NCBI RefSeq assembly: GCF_052857255.1
Contig: NW_027526678.1
Span: 62,001-126,000, forward strand
From: Amblyomma americanum
Lineage: Eukaryota > Arthropoda > Arachnida > Ixodida > Ixodidae
Direction: 5' to 3'
Length of the DNA: 64,000 bases
Made by a program: the position numbers and the translations under genes. Under the pieces are notes generated by a model. That model had not been told where the DNA came from. It worked only from the letters and a program-made list of their open reading frames with translations, and made no database searches. Every line of letters begins with the position of its first letter. Within the stretch, counting starts at the first letter, position 1. Positions 23,071 through 36,114 of this stretch are shown one piece after another.

Positions 23071-25214
23071 GATTTGACGCGTATCAGAGGAACACTTGTA
23101 AAGCCGATGTGTTGTGATTTAGCTCGTTTCGGTCTAAAACAGCTTGTTTCGCTGTATTAAGCAGGAATACATGCTTTTCGCGCAGTTATAAGAGAAAAAG
23201 TTTTAAAGGCATGTCACAGGGACACTTGTAAAACCGATGTGTTCAGATTTACGCCGTTTCGGTCTAAAACAGCTTGTTTCGTTAGACTAAGCACGAATAC
23301 ATGCTTTTCGCGCAGTTATAAGAGAAAAAAGTTTTGACGCGTATCAGAGGAACACTTGTAAAACCGGTGTGTTGTGATTTAGCTCGTTTCGGTCTAAAAC
23401 AGCTTGTTTCGTTGTATTAAGCAAGAATACATGCTTTTCGCGCAGTTATAAGAGAAAAAGTTTTGACGCGTATCACAGGGACACTTGTAAATCGATGTGT
23501 TCACATTTAGCTCGTTTCGGTCTAAAACAGCTTGTTTCGTTAGACTAAGCACGAATACATGCTTTTCGCGCAGTTATAAGAGAAAAAGTTTTGACGCGTG
23601 TCACAGGGACACTTGTAAAACCGATGTGTTCAAATTTAGCTCGTTTCAGTCTAAAACAACTTGTTTCGTTGTAATAAGCACGAATACATGCTTTTCGCGC
23701 AGTTATAAGAGAAAAACGTTTTGACGCGTATCAGAGGAAGACTTTTAAAACCGATGTGTTGTGATTTAGCTCGTTTTGGTCTAAAACAGCTTGTTTCGCT
23801 GTGTTAAGCAAGAATACGTGCTTTTCGCGTAGTTATAAGAGAAAAAGTTTTGACGCGTGTCACAGGGACACTTGTAAAACCGATGTGTTCAGATCTAGCT
23901 CGTTTTGGTCTAAAACAGCTTGTTTCGCTGTATTAAGCAAGAATACGTGCTTTTCGCGTAGTTATAAGAGAAAAAGTTTTGACGCGTGTCACAGGGACAC
24001 TTGTAAAACCGATGTGTTCAGATCTAGCTCGTTTTGGTGTAAAACAGCTTGTTTCGTTGTATTAAGCACGAATACATGCTTTTCGCGCAGTTATAAGCGA
24101 AAAAGTTTAGACGCGTATCAGAGGAACACTTGTAAAACCAATGTGTTCAGATTTACCTCGTTTCGGTCTAAAACAGCTTGTTTCGTTGAACTAAGCACGA
24201 ATACATGCTTTTCGCGCAGTTATAAGAGAAAAAAGTTTTGACGCGTATCAGAGGAACACTTGTAAAACCGATGTGTTGTGATTTAGCTCGTTTCGGTCTA
24301 AAACAGCTTGTTTTGCTGTATTAAGCAAGAATACATGCTTTTCGCGCAGTTATAAGAGAAAAAGTTTTGACGCGTGTCACAGGGACACTTGTAAAACCGA
24401 TGTGTTCAGATTTAGCTCGTTTCGGTCTAAAACAGCTTGTTTCGTCGTATTAAGCACGAATACATGCTTTTCGCGCAGTTATAAGAGAAAAAGTTTAGAC
24501 GCGTATCAGAGGAACACTTATAAAACCGATGTGTTGTGATTTAGCTCGTTTCGGTCTAAAACAGCTTGTTTCGCTGTATTAAGCAAGAATACATGCTTTT
24601 CGCGCAGTTATAAGACGCGTGTCACAGAACACTTGTAAAACCGATGTGTTCATATTTAGCTCGTTTCGGTCTAAAACAGCTTGTTTCGTTGTATTAAGCA
24701 CGAATACATGCTTTTCGCGCAGTGATAAGAGAAAAAGTTTAGACGCGTATCAGAGGAACACTTGTAAAGCCGATGTGTTGTGATTTAGCTCGTTTCGGTC
24801 TAAAACAGCTTGTTTCGCTGTATTAAGCAGGAATACATGCTTTTCGCGCAGTTATAAGAGAAAAAGATTTGACGCGTGTCACAGGGACACTTGTAAAACC
24901 GATGTGTTCAGATTTAGCTCGTTTCGGTCTAAAACAGCTTGTTTCGTTGTATTAAGCACGAATACATGCTTTTCGCGCAGTTATAAGAGAAAAAGTTGAC
25001 GCGTATCAGAGGAACACTAGTAAAACCGATGTGTTGTGATTTAGCTCGTTTCGGTCTAAAACAGCTTGTTTCGTTGTATTAAGCACGAATACATGCTTTT
25101 CGCGCAGTGATAAGAGAAAAAGTTTAGACGCGTATCAGAGGAACACTTGTAAAACCGATGTGTTGTGATTTGCACGTTTCGGTCTAAAACAGCTTGTTTC
25201 GTTGTATTAAGCAA
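23071..25214. repeat. HOR unit 11 (2,144 bp, composite)
   Basis: The first part matches the unit at 40649 (AAACCGGTG at about 23360, ACTTTTAAAACC at about 23742, two BglII monomers, a 115-bp monomer at 24610). The last part (about 24760-25214) repeats the AAAGCC monomer, an ACACTAGT monomer, CAGTGATAAG and TTTGCACG. This looks like an insertion of several monomers by unequal exchange. Private change: TTTTGCTGTATTAAG at about 24311. Confidence 0.83.
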
Positions 25215-26468
25215 GATTTGACGCGTATCAGAGGAACTCTTGTAAAGCCGATGTGTTGTGATTTAGCTCGTTTCGGTCTAAAACAGCTTGTTTCGTTGTA
25301 TTAAGCAAGAATACATGCTTTTCGCGCAGTTATAAGAGAAAAAGTTTTGACGCGTATCAGAGGAACACTTGTAAAACCGATGTGTTGTGATTTAGCTAGT
25401 TTCGGTCTAAAACAGCTTGTTTCGCTGTATTAAGCAAGAATACATGCTTTTCGCGCAGTTATAAGAGAAAAAGTTTTGACGCGTGTCACAGGGACACTTG
25501 TAAAACCGATGTGTTCAGATTTAGCTCGTTTCGGTCTAAAACAGCTTGTTTCGTTGTATTAAGCACGAATACATGCTTTTCGCGCAGTTATAAGAGAAAA
25601 AGTTGACGCGTATCAGAGGAACACTAGTAAAACCGATGTGTTGTGATTTAGCTCGTTTCGGTCTAAAACAGCTTGTTTCGTTGTATTAAACAAGAATACA
25701 TTCTTTTCGCGCAGTTATCAGAGAAAAAGTTTTGACGCGTATCAGAGGAACACTTGTAAAACCAATGTGTTCAGATTTACCTCGTTTCGGTCTAAAACAG
25801 CTTGTTTCGTTGAACTAAGCACGAATACATGCTTTTCGCGCAGTTATAGGAGAAAAAAGTTTTGACGCGTATCAGAGGAACACTTGTAAAACCGATGTGT
25901 TGTGATTTAGCTCGTTTCGGTCTAAAACAACTTGTTTCGCTGTATTAAGCAAGAATACATGCTTTTCGCGCTGTTATAAGAGAAAAAGTTTTGACGCCTG
26001 TCACAGGGACACTTGTAAAACCGATGTGTTCAGATTTAGCTCGTTTCGGTCTAAAACAGCTTGTTTCGTCGTATTCAGCACGAATACATGCTTTTCGCGC
26101 AGTTATAAGAGAAAAAGTTTAGACGCGTATCAGAGAAACACTTGTATAACCGATGTGTTGTGATTTAGCTCGTTTCGGTCTAAAACAGCTTGTTTCGTTG
26201 TATTAAGCAAGAATACATGCTTTTCGCGCAGTTATAAGAGAAAAAGTTTTGACGCGTATCAGAGGAACACTTGTAAAACCGATGTGTTGTGATTTAGCTC
26301 GTTTCGGTCTAAAACAGCTTGTTTCGCTGTATTAATCAAGAATACATGCTTTTCGCGCAGTTATAGGAGAAAAAGTTTTGACGCGTGTCACAGGGACACT
26401 TGTAAAACCGATGTGTTGTGATTTAGCTCGTTTCGGTCTAAAACAGCTTGTTTCGTTGTATTAAGCAA
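25215..26468. repeat. HOR unit 12 (1,254 bp, right end of super-HOR copy 1)
   Basis: It begins with GAACTCTTGTAAAGCC (private change) and then joins the m14-m23 part of a long HOR. It carries the GACGCCTGTCAC, GTATTCAGCA and TTGTATAACC variants that also end unit 3 and the unit at 42408. It is a fusion of a short-unit start with a long-unit end. Confidence 0.85.
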
Positions 26469-28757
26469 GATTTGACGCGTATCAGAGGAACACTTGTAAA
26501 GCCGATGTGTTGTGATTTAGCTAGTTTCTGTCTAAAACAGCTTGTTTCGCTGTATTAAGCAGGAATACATGCTTTTCGCGCAGTTATAAGAGAAAAAGTT
26601 TTAAAGGCATGTCACAGGGACACTTGTAAAACCGATGTGTTCAGATTTACCACGTTTCGGTCTAAAACAGCTTGTTTCTTTAGACTAAGCACGAATACAT
26701 GCTTTTCGCGCAGTTATAAGAGAAAAAAGTTTTGACGCGTATCAGAAGAACACTTGTAAAACCGATGTGTTGTGATTTAGCTCGTTTCGGTCTAAAACAG
26801 CTTGTTTCGTTGTATTAAGCAAGAATACATGCTTTTCGCGCAGTTATAAGAGAAAAAGTTTTGACGCGTTTCACAGGGACACTTGTAAATCGATGTGTTC
26901 ACATTTAGCTCGTTTCGGTCTAAAACAGCTTGTTTCGTTAGACTAAGCACGAATACATGCTTTTCGCGCAGTTATAAGAGAAAAAGTTTTGACGCGTGTC
27001 ACAGGGACACTTGTAAAACCGATGTGTTCAAATTTAGCTCGTTTCGGTCTAAAACAACTTGTTTCGTTGTAATAAGCACGAATACATGCTTTTCGCGCAG
27101 TTATAAGAGAAAAACGTTTTGACGCGTATCAGAGGAAGACTTGTAAAACCGATGTGTTGTGATTTAGCTCGTTTCGGTCTAAAACAGCTCGTTTCGCTGT
27201 AGTAAGCAAGAATACATGCTTTTCGCGCAGTTATAAGACAAAAAGTTTTGACGCGTGTCACAGGGACACTTGTGAAACAGATGTGCTCAGATTTACCTCG
27301 TTTCGGTCTAAAACAGCTTGTTTCGTTGAACTAAGCACGAATACATGCTTTTCGCGCAGTTATAAGAGAAAAAAGTTTTGACGCGTATCAGAGGATCACT
27401 TGTAAAACCGATGTGTTGCGATTTAGCTCGTTTCGGTCTAAAACAGCTTGTTTCTTTGTATTAAGCAAGAATACATGCTTTTCGCGCAGTTATAAGAGAA
27501 AAAGTTTTGACGGGTATCAGAGGAACACTTGTAAAACCGATGTGTTGTGATTTACCTCGTTTCGGTCTAAAACAGCTTGTTTCGTTGTATTAAGCACGAA
27601 TACATGCTTTTCGCGCAGTTATAAGAGAAAAAGTTTAGACGCGTATCAGAGGAACACTTGTAAAACCGAGGTGTTGTGATTTAGCTCGTTTCGGTCTAAA
27701 ACAGCTTGTTTCGTTGTATTAAGCAAGAATACATGCTTTTCGCGCAGTTATAAGAGAAAAAGTTTTGACGCGTATCAGAGGAACACTTGTAAAACCGATG
27801 TGTTGTGATTTAGCTAGTTTCGGTCTAAAACAGCTTGTTTCGCTGTATTAAGCAAGAATACATGCTTTTCGCGCAGTTATAAGAGAAAAAGTTTTGACGC
27901 GTGTCACAGGGACAATTGTAAAACCGATGTGTTCAGATTTACCTCGTTTCGGTCTAAAACAGCTTGTTTCGTTGTATTAAGCACGAATACATGCTTTTCG
28001 CGCAGTTATAAGAGAAAAAGTTGACGCGTATCAGAGGAACACTAGTGAAACCGATGTGTTGTGATTTAGCTCGTTTCGGTCTAAAACAGCTTGTTTCGTT
28101 GTATTAAACAAGAATACATTCTTTTCGCGCAGTTATCAGAGAAAAAGTTTTGACGCGTATCAGAGGAACACTTGTAAAACCAATGTGTTCAGATTTACCT
28201 CGTTTCGGTCTAAAACAGCTTGTTTCGTTGAACTAAGCACGAATACATGCTTTTCGCGCAGTTATAGGAGAAAAAAGTTTTGACGCGTATCAGAGGAACA
28301 CTTGTAAAACCGATGTGTTGTGATTTAGCTCGTTTCGGTCTAAAACAACTTGTTTCGCTGTATTAAGCAAGAATACATGCTTTTCGCGCTGTTATAAGAG
28401 AAAAAGTTTTGACGCGTGTCACAGGGACACTTGTAAAACCGATGTGTTCAGATTTAGCTCGTTTCGGTCTAAAACAGCTTGTTTCGTTGTATTAAGCAAG
28501 AATACATGCTTTTCGCGCAGTTATAAGAGAAAAAGTTTTGACGCGTATCAGAGGAACACTTGTAAAACCGATGTGTTGTGATTTAGCTCGTTTCGATCTA
28601 AAACAGCTTGTTTCGCTGTATTAAGCAAGAATACATGCTTTTCGCGCAGTTATAAGAGAAAAAGTTTTGACGCGTGTCACAGGGACACTTGTAAAACCGA
28701 TGTGTTGTGATTTAGCTCGTTTAGGTCTAAAACAGCTTGTTTCGTTGTATTAAGCAA
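26469..28757. repeat. HOR unit 13 (2,289 bp, 18-mer)
   Basis: It is the counterpart of the unit at 8697, with the same chimeric m6/m10 monomer (27116-27244), TTTCTTTAGAC, CAATTG and TTCGATCTAAAAC. Private changes are CAGAAGAAC (about 26745) and GACGGGTATC (about 27509). Confidence 0.9.
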
Positions 28758-31691
28758 GATTTGACGCGTATCAGAGGAACACTTGTAAAGCCGATGTGTT
28801 GTGATTTAGCTCGTTTCGGTCTAAAACAGCTTGTTTCGCTGTATTAAGCAGGAATACATGCTTTTCGCGCAGTTATAAGAGAAAAAGTTTTAAAGGCATG
28901 TCACAGGGACACTTGTAAAACCGATGTGTTCAGATTTACCACGTTTCGGTCTAAAACAGCTTGTTTCGTTAGACTAGCACGAATACATGCTTTTCGCGCA
29001 GTTATAAGAGAAAAAAGTTTTGACGCGTATCAGAGGAACACTTGTAAAACCGATGTGTTGTGATTTAGCTCGTTTCGGTCTAAAACAGCTTGTTTCGTTG
29101 TATTAAGCAAGAATACATGCTTTTCGCGCAGTTATAAGAGAAAAAGTTTTGACGCGTTTCACAGGGACACTTGTAAATCGATGTGTTCACATTTAGCTCG
29201 TTTCGGTCTAAAACAGCTTGTTTCGTTAGACTAAGCACGAATACATGCTTTTCGCGCAGTTATAAGAGAAAAAGTTTTGACGCGTGTCACAGGGACACTT
29301 GTAAAACCGATGTGTTCAAATTTAGCTCGTTTCGGTCTAAAACAACTTGTTTCGTTGTAATAAGCACGAATACATGCTTTTCGCGCAGTTATAAGAGAAA
29401 AACGTTTTGACGCGTATCAGAGGAAGACTTGTAAAACCGATGTGTTGTGATTTAGCTCGTTTTGGTCTAAAACAGCTTGTTTCGCTGTGTTAAGCAAGAA
29501 TACGTGCTTTTCGCGTAGTTATAAGAGAAAAAGTTTTGACGCGTGTCACAGGGACACTTGTAAAACCGATGTGTTCAGATCTAGCTCGTTTTGGTGTAAA
29601 ACAGCTTGTTTCGTTGTATTAAGCACGAATACATGCTTTTCGCGCAGTTATAAGCGAAAAAGTTTAGACGCGTATCAGAGGAACACTTGTAAAACCGATG
29701 TGTTGTGATTTAGCTCGTTTCGGTCTAAAACAGCTTGTTTCGTTGTATTAAGCAAGAATACATGCTTTTCGCGCAGTTATAAGAGAAAAAGTTTTGACGC
29801 GTATCAGAGGAACACTTGTAAAACCGATGTGTTGTGATTTAGCTCGTTTCGGTCTAAAACAGCTTGTTTCGTTGTATTAAGCAAGAATACATGCTTTTCG
29901 CGCAGTTATAAGAAAAAAATTTTGGACGCGTATCAGAGGAACACTTGTAAAACCGATGTGTTGTGATTTAGCTCGTTTCGGTCTAAAACAGCTCGTTTCG
30001 CTGTAGTAAGCAAGAATACATGCTTTTCGCGCAGTTATAAGACAAAAAGTTTTGACGCGTGTCACAGGGACACTTGTGAAACAGATGTGCTCAGATTTAC
30101 CTCGTTTCGGTCTAAAACAGCTTGTTTCGTTGAACTAAGCACGAATACATGCTTTTCGCGCAGTTATAAGAGAAAAAAGTTTTGACGCGTATCAGAGGAT
30201 CACTTGTAAAACCGATGTGTTGCGATTTAGCTCGTTTCGGTCTAAAACAGCTTGTTTCTTTGTATTAAGCAAGAATACATGCTTTTCGCGCAGTTATAAG
30301 AGAAAAAGTTTTGACGCGTATCAGAGGAACACTTTGTAAAACCGATGTGTTGTGATTTACCTCGTTTCGGTCTAAAACAGCTTGTTTCGTTGTATTAAGC
30401 ACGAATACATGCTTTTCGCGCAGTTATAAGAGAAAAAGTTTAGACGCGTATCAGAGGAACACTTGTAAAACCGAGGTGTTGTGATTTAGCTCGTTTCGGT
30501 CTAAAACAGCTTGTTTCGTTGTATTAAGCAAGAATACATGCTTTTCGCGCAGTTATAAGAGAAAAAGTTTTGACGCGTATCAGAGGAACACTTGTAAAAC
30601 CGATGTGTTGTGATTTAGCTAGTTTCGGTCTAAAACAGCTTGTTTCGCTGTATTAAGCAAGAATACATGCTTTTCGCGCAGTTATAAGAGAAAAAGTTTT
30701 GACGCGTGTCACAGGGACACTTGTAAAACCGATGTGTTCAGATTTAGCTCGTTTCGGTCTAAAACAGCTTGTTTCGTTGTATTAAGCACGAATACATGCT
30801 TTTCGCGCAGTTATAAGAGAAAAAGTTGACGCGTATCAGAGGAACACTAGTAAAACCGATGTGTTGTGATTTAGCTCGTTTCGGTCTAAAACAGCTTGTT
30901 TCGTTGTATTAAACAAGAATACATTCTTTTCGCGCAGTTATCAGAGAAAAAGTTTTGACGCGTATCAGAGGAACACTTGTAAAACCAATGTGTTCAGATT
31001 TACCTCGTTTCGGTCTAAAACAGCTTGTTTCGTTGAACTAAGCACGAATACATGCTTTTCGCGCAGTTATAGGAGAAAAAAGTTTTGACGCGTATCAGAG
31101 GAACACTTGTAAAACCGATGTGTTGTGATTTAGCTCGTTTCGGTCTAAAACAACTTGTTTCGCTGTATTAAGCAAGAATACATGCTTTACGCGCTGTTAT
31201 AAGAGAAAAAGTTTTGACGCGTGTCACAGGGACACTTGTAAAACCGATGTGTTCAGATTTAGCTCGTTTCGGTCTAAAACAGCTTGTTTCGTCGTATTAA
31301 GCACGAATACATGCTTTTCGCGCAGTTATAAGAGAAAAAGTTTAGACGGGTATCAGAGAAACACTTGTAAAACCGATGTGTTGTGATTTAGCTCGTTTCG
31401 GTCTAAAACAGCTTGTTTCGTTGTATTAAGCAAGAATACATGCTTTTCGCGCAGTTATAAGAGAAAAAGTTTTGACGCGTATCAGAGGAACACTTGTAAA
31501 ACCGATGTGTTGTGATTTAGCTCGTTTCGGTCTAAAACAGCTTGTTTCGCTGTATTAAGCAAGAATACATGCTTTTCGCGCAGTTATAAGAGAAAAAGTT
31601 TTGACGCGTGTCACAGGGACACTTGTAAAACCGATGTGTTGTGATTTAGCTCGTTTCGGTCTAAAACAGCTTGTTTCGTTGTATTAAGCAA
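28758..31691. repeat. HOR unit 14 (2,934 bp, 23-mer)
   Basis: It is the counterpart of the reference unit at 10984 and has the same length. It shares GACTAGCACG, AAAAAAATTTTGGACG (about 29912) and CTTTACGCGCTG. A private change, GACGGGTATC at about 31345, removes one MluI-type site. Confidence 0.91.
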
Positions 31692-34626
31692 GATTTGACG
31701 CGTATCAGAGGAACACTTGTAAAGCCGATGTGTTGTGATTTAGCTCGTTTCGGTCTAAGACAGCTTGTTTCGCTGTATTAAGCAGGAATACATGCTTTTC
31801 GCGCAGTTATAAGAGAAAAAGCTTTAAAGGCATGTCACAGGGACACTTGTAAAACCGATGTGTTCAGATTTACCACTTTTCGGTCTAAAACAGCTTGTTT
31901 CGTTAGACTAAGCACGAATACATGCTTTTCGCGCAGTTATAAGAGAAAAAAGTTTTGACGCGTATCAGAGGAACACTTGTAAAACCGATGTGTTGTGATT
32001 TAGCTCGTTTCGGTCTAAAACAGCTTGTTTCGTTGTATTAAGCAAGAATACATGCTTTTCGCGCAGTTATAAGAGAAAAAGTTTTGACGCGTTTCACAGG
32101 GACACTTGTAAATCGATGTGTTCACATTTAGCTCGTTTCGGTCTAAAACAGCTTGTTTCGTTAGACTAAGCACGAATACATGCTTTTCGCGCAGTTATAA
32201 GAGAAAAAGTTTTGACGCGTGTCACAGGGACACTTGTAAAACCGATGTGTTCAAATTTAGCTCGTTTCGGTCTAAAACAACTTGTTTCGTTGTAATAAGC
32301 ACGAATACATGCTTTTCGCGCAGTTATAAGAGAAAAACGTTTTGACGCGTATCAGAGGAAGACTTGTAAAACCGATGTGTTGTGATTTAGCTCGTTTTGG
32401 TCTAAAACAGCTTGTTTCGCTGTGTTAAGCAAGAATACGTGCTTTTCGCGTAGTTATAAGAGAAAAAGTTTTGACGCGTGTCACAGGGACACTTGTAAAA
32501 CCGATGTGTTCAGATCTAGCTCGTTTTGGTGTAAAACAGCTTGTTTCGTTGTATTAAGCACGAATACATGCTTTTCGCGCAGTTATAAGCGAAAAAGTTT
32601 AGACGCGTATCAGAGGAACACTTGTAAAACCGATGTGTTGTGATTTAGCTCGTTTCGGTCTAAAACAGCTTGTTTCGTTGTATTAAGCAAGAATACATGC
32701 TTTTCGCGCAGTTATAAGAGAAAAAGTTTTGACGCGTATCAGAGGAACACTTGTAAAACCGATGTGTTGTGATTTAGCTCGTTTCGGTCTAAAACAGCTT
32801 GTTTCGTTGTATTAAGCAAGAATACATGCTTTTCGCGCAGTTATAAGAAAAAAAGTTTTGACGCGTATCAGAGGAACACTTGTAAAACCGATGTGTTGTG
32901 ATTTAGCTCGTTTCGGTCTAAAACAGCTCGTTTCGTTGTAGTAAGCAAGAATACATGCTTTTCGCGCAGTTATAAGACAAAAAGTTTTGACGCGTGTCAC
33001 AGGGACACTTGTGAAACAGATGTGCTCAGATTTACCTCGTTTCGGTCTAAAACAGCTTGTTTCGTTGAACTAAGCACGAATACATGCTTTTCGCGCAGTT
33101 ATAAGAAAAAAAAGTTTTGACGTGTATCAGAGGATCACTTGTAAAACCGATGTGTTGCGATTTAGCTCGTTTCGGTCTAAAACAGCTTGTTTCTTTGTAT
33201 TAAGCAAGAATACATGCTTTTCGCGCAGTTATAAGAGAAAAAGTTTTGACGCGTATCAGAGGAACACTTTGTAAAACCGATGTGTTGTGATTTACCTCGT
33301 TTCGGTCTAAAACAGCTTGTTTCGTTGTATTAAGCACGAATACATGCTTTTCGCGCAGTTATAAGAGAAAAAGTTTAGACGCGTATCAGAGGAACACTTG
33401 TAAAACCGAGGTGTTGTGATTTAGCTCGTTTCGGTCTAAAACAGCTTGTTTCGTTGTATTAAGCAAGAATACATGCTTTTCGCGCAGTTATAAGAGAAAA
33501 AGTTTTGACGCGTATCAGAGGAACACCTGTAAAACCGATGTGTTGTGATTTAGCTAGTTTCGGTCTAAAACAGCTTGTTTCGCTGTATTAAGCAAGAATA
33601 CATGCTTTTCGCGCAGTTATAAGAGAAAAAGTTTTGACGCGTGTCACAGGGACACTTGTAAAACCGATGTGTTCAGATTTAGCTCGTTTCGGTCTAAAAC
33701 AGCTTGTTTCGTTGTATTAAGCACGAATACATGCTTTTCGCGCAGTTATAAGAGAAAAAGTTGACGCGTATCAGAGGAACACTAGTAAAACCGATGTGTT
33801 GTGATTTAGCTCGTTTCGGTCTAAAACAGCTTGTTTCGTTGTATTAAACAAGAATACATTCTTTTCGCGCAGTTATCAGAGAAAAAGTTTTGACGCGTAT
33901 CAGAGGAACACTTGTAAAACCAATGTGTTCAGATTTACCTCGTTTCGGTCTAAAACAGCTTGTTTCGTTGAACTAAGCACGAATACATGCTTTTCGCGCA
34001 GTTATAGGAGAAAAAAGTTTTGACGCGTATCAGAGGAACACTTGTAAAACCGATGTGTTGTGATTTAGCTCGTTTCGGTCTAAAACAACTTGTTTCGCTG
34101 TATTAAGCAAGAATACATGCTTTTCGCGCTGTTATAAGAGAAAAAGTTTTGACGCGTGTCACAGGGACACTTGTAAAACCGATGTGTTCAGATTTAGCTC
34201 GTTTCGGTCTAAAACAGCTTGTTTCGTCGTATTAAGCACGAATACATGCTTTTCGCGCAGTTATAAGAGAAAAAGTTTAGACGCGTATCAGAGAAACACT
34301 TGTAAAACCGATGTGTTGTGATTTAGCTCGTTTCGGTCTAAAACAGCTTGTTTCGTTGTATTAAGCAAGAATACATGCTTTTCGCGCAGTTATAAGAGAA
34401 AAAGTTTTGACGCGTATCAGAGGAACACTTGTAAAACCGATGTGTTGTGATTTAGCTCGTTTCGGTCTAAAACAGCTTGTTTCGCTGTATTAAGCAAGAA
34501 TACATGCTTTTCGCGCAGTTATAAGAGAAAAAGTTTTGACGCGTGTCACAGGGACACTTGTAAAACCGATGTGTTGTGATTTAGCTCGTTTCGGTCTAAA
34601 ACAGCTTGTTTCGTTGTATTAGGCAA
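31692..34626. repeat. HOR unit 15 (2,935 bp, 23-mer)
   Basis: It is the counterpart of the unit at 13918 with all its markers. Private changes are AAAGCTTTAAAGG (about 31819), GACGTGTATC (about 33119) and ACACCTGTAAAAC (about 33525). Confidence 0.91.
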
Positions 34627-36114
34627 GATTTGACGCGTATCAGAGGAACACTTGTAAAGCCGATGTGTTGTGATTTAGCTCGTTTCGGTCTAAAACAGCT
34701 TGTTTCGCTGTATTAAGCAGGAATACATGCTTTTCGCGCAGTTATAAGAGAAAAAGTTTTAAAGGCATGTCACAGGGACACTTGTAAAACCGATGTGTTC
34801 AGATTTACCACGTTTCGGTCTAAAACAGCTTGTTTCGTTAGACTAAGCACGAATACATGCTTTTCGCGCAGTTATAAGAGAAAAAAGTTTTGACGCGTAT
34901 CAGAGGAACACTTGTAAAACCGATGTGTTGTGATTTAGCTCGTTTCGGTCTAAAACAGCTTGTTTCGTTGTATTAAGCAAGAATACATGCTTTTCGCGCA
35001 GTTATAAGAGAAAAAGTTTTGACGCGTATTCACATTTAGCTCGTTTCGGTCTAAAACAGCTTGTTTCGTTAGACTAAGCACGAATACATGCTTTTCGCGC
35101 AGTTATAAGAGAAAAAGTTTTGACGCGTGTCACAGGGACACTTGTAAAACCGATGTGTTCAAATTTAGCTCGTTTCGGTCTAAAACAACTTGTTTCGTTG
35201 TAATAAGCACGAATACATGCTTTTCGCGCAGTTATAAGAGAAAAACGTTTTGACGCGTATCAGAGGAAGACTTGTAAAACCGATGTGTTGTGATTTAGCT
35301 CGTTTTGGTCTAAAACAGCTTGTTTCGCTGTGTTAAGCAAGAATACGTGCTTTTCGCGTAGTTATAAGAGAAAACGTTTTGACGCGTGTCACAGGGACAC
35401 TTGTAAAACCGATGTGTTCAGATCTAGCTCGTTTTGGTCTAAAACAGCTTGTTTCGCTGTATTAAGCAAGAATACGTGCTTTTCGCGTAGTTATAAGAGA
35501 AAAAGTTTTGACGCGTGTCACAGGGACACTTGTAAAACCGATGTGTTCAGATCTAGCTCGTTTTGGTGTAAAACAGCTTGTTTCGTTGTATTAAGCACGA
35601 ATACATGCTTTTCACGCAGTTATAAGCGAAAAAGTTTAGACGCGTATCAGAGGAACACTTGTAAAACCAATGTGTTCAGATTTACCTCGTTTCGGTCTAA
35701 AACAGCTTGTTTCGTTGAACTAAGCACGAATACATGCTTTTCGCGCAGTTATAAGAGAAAAAAGTTTTGACGCGTATCAGAGGAACACTTGTAAAACCGA
35801 TGTGTTGTGATTTAGCTCGTTTCGGTCTAAAACAGCTTGTTTCGCTGTATTAAGCAAGAATACATGCTTTTCGCGCAGTTATAAGAGAAAAAGTTTTGAC
35901 GCGTGTCACAGGGACACTTGTAAAACCGATGTGTTCAGATTTAGCTCGTTTCGGTCTAAAACAGCTTGTTTCGTCGTATTAAGCACGAATACATGCTTTT
36001 CGCGCAGTGATAAGAGAAAAAGTTTAGACGCGTATCAGAGGAACACTTGTAAAACCGATGTGTTGTGATTTGCACGTTTCGGTCTAAAACAGCTTGTTTC
36101 GTTGTATTAAGCAA
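34627..36114. repeat. HOR unit 16 (1,488 bp, short type, 244-bp deletion)
   Basis: It is the counterpart of the unit at 16853, including the 27-bp deletion in m4 (junction at 35028). It lacks 244 bp, which is one 129-bp plus one 115-bp monomer. The monomer with GTCGTATTAAGCACG now ends directly in CAGTGATAAG (about 36006), so the exchange happened inside homologous sequence. Confidence 0.88.

Larger units (their letters stand above)
8697..26468. repeat. Super-HOR copy 1 (17,772 bp)
   Basis: Nine HOR units occur in the order 18-mer, 23-mer, 23-mer and then six shorter units (1,732, 1,517, 1,500, 1,469, 2,144 and 1,254 bp). Starts of the first four units map to copy 2 at offsets of 17,772, 17,774, 17,774 and 17,774 bp. 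Diagnostic private variants recur at the matching places. By eye the two copies differ by only a few bases per several kilobases, apart from whole-monomer gains and losses. This is far closer than neighbouring monomers are to each other. Confidence 0.9.
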
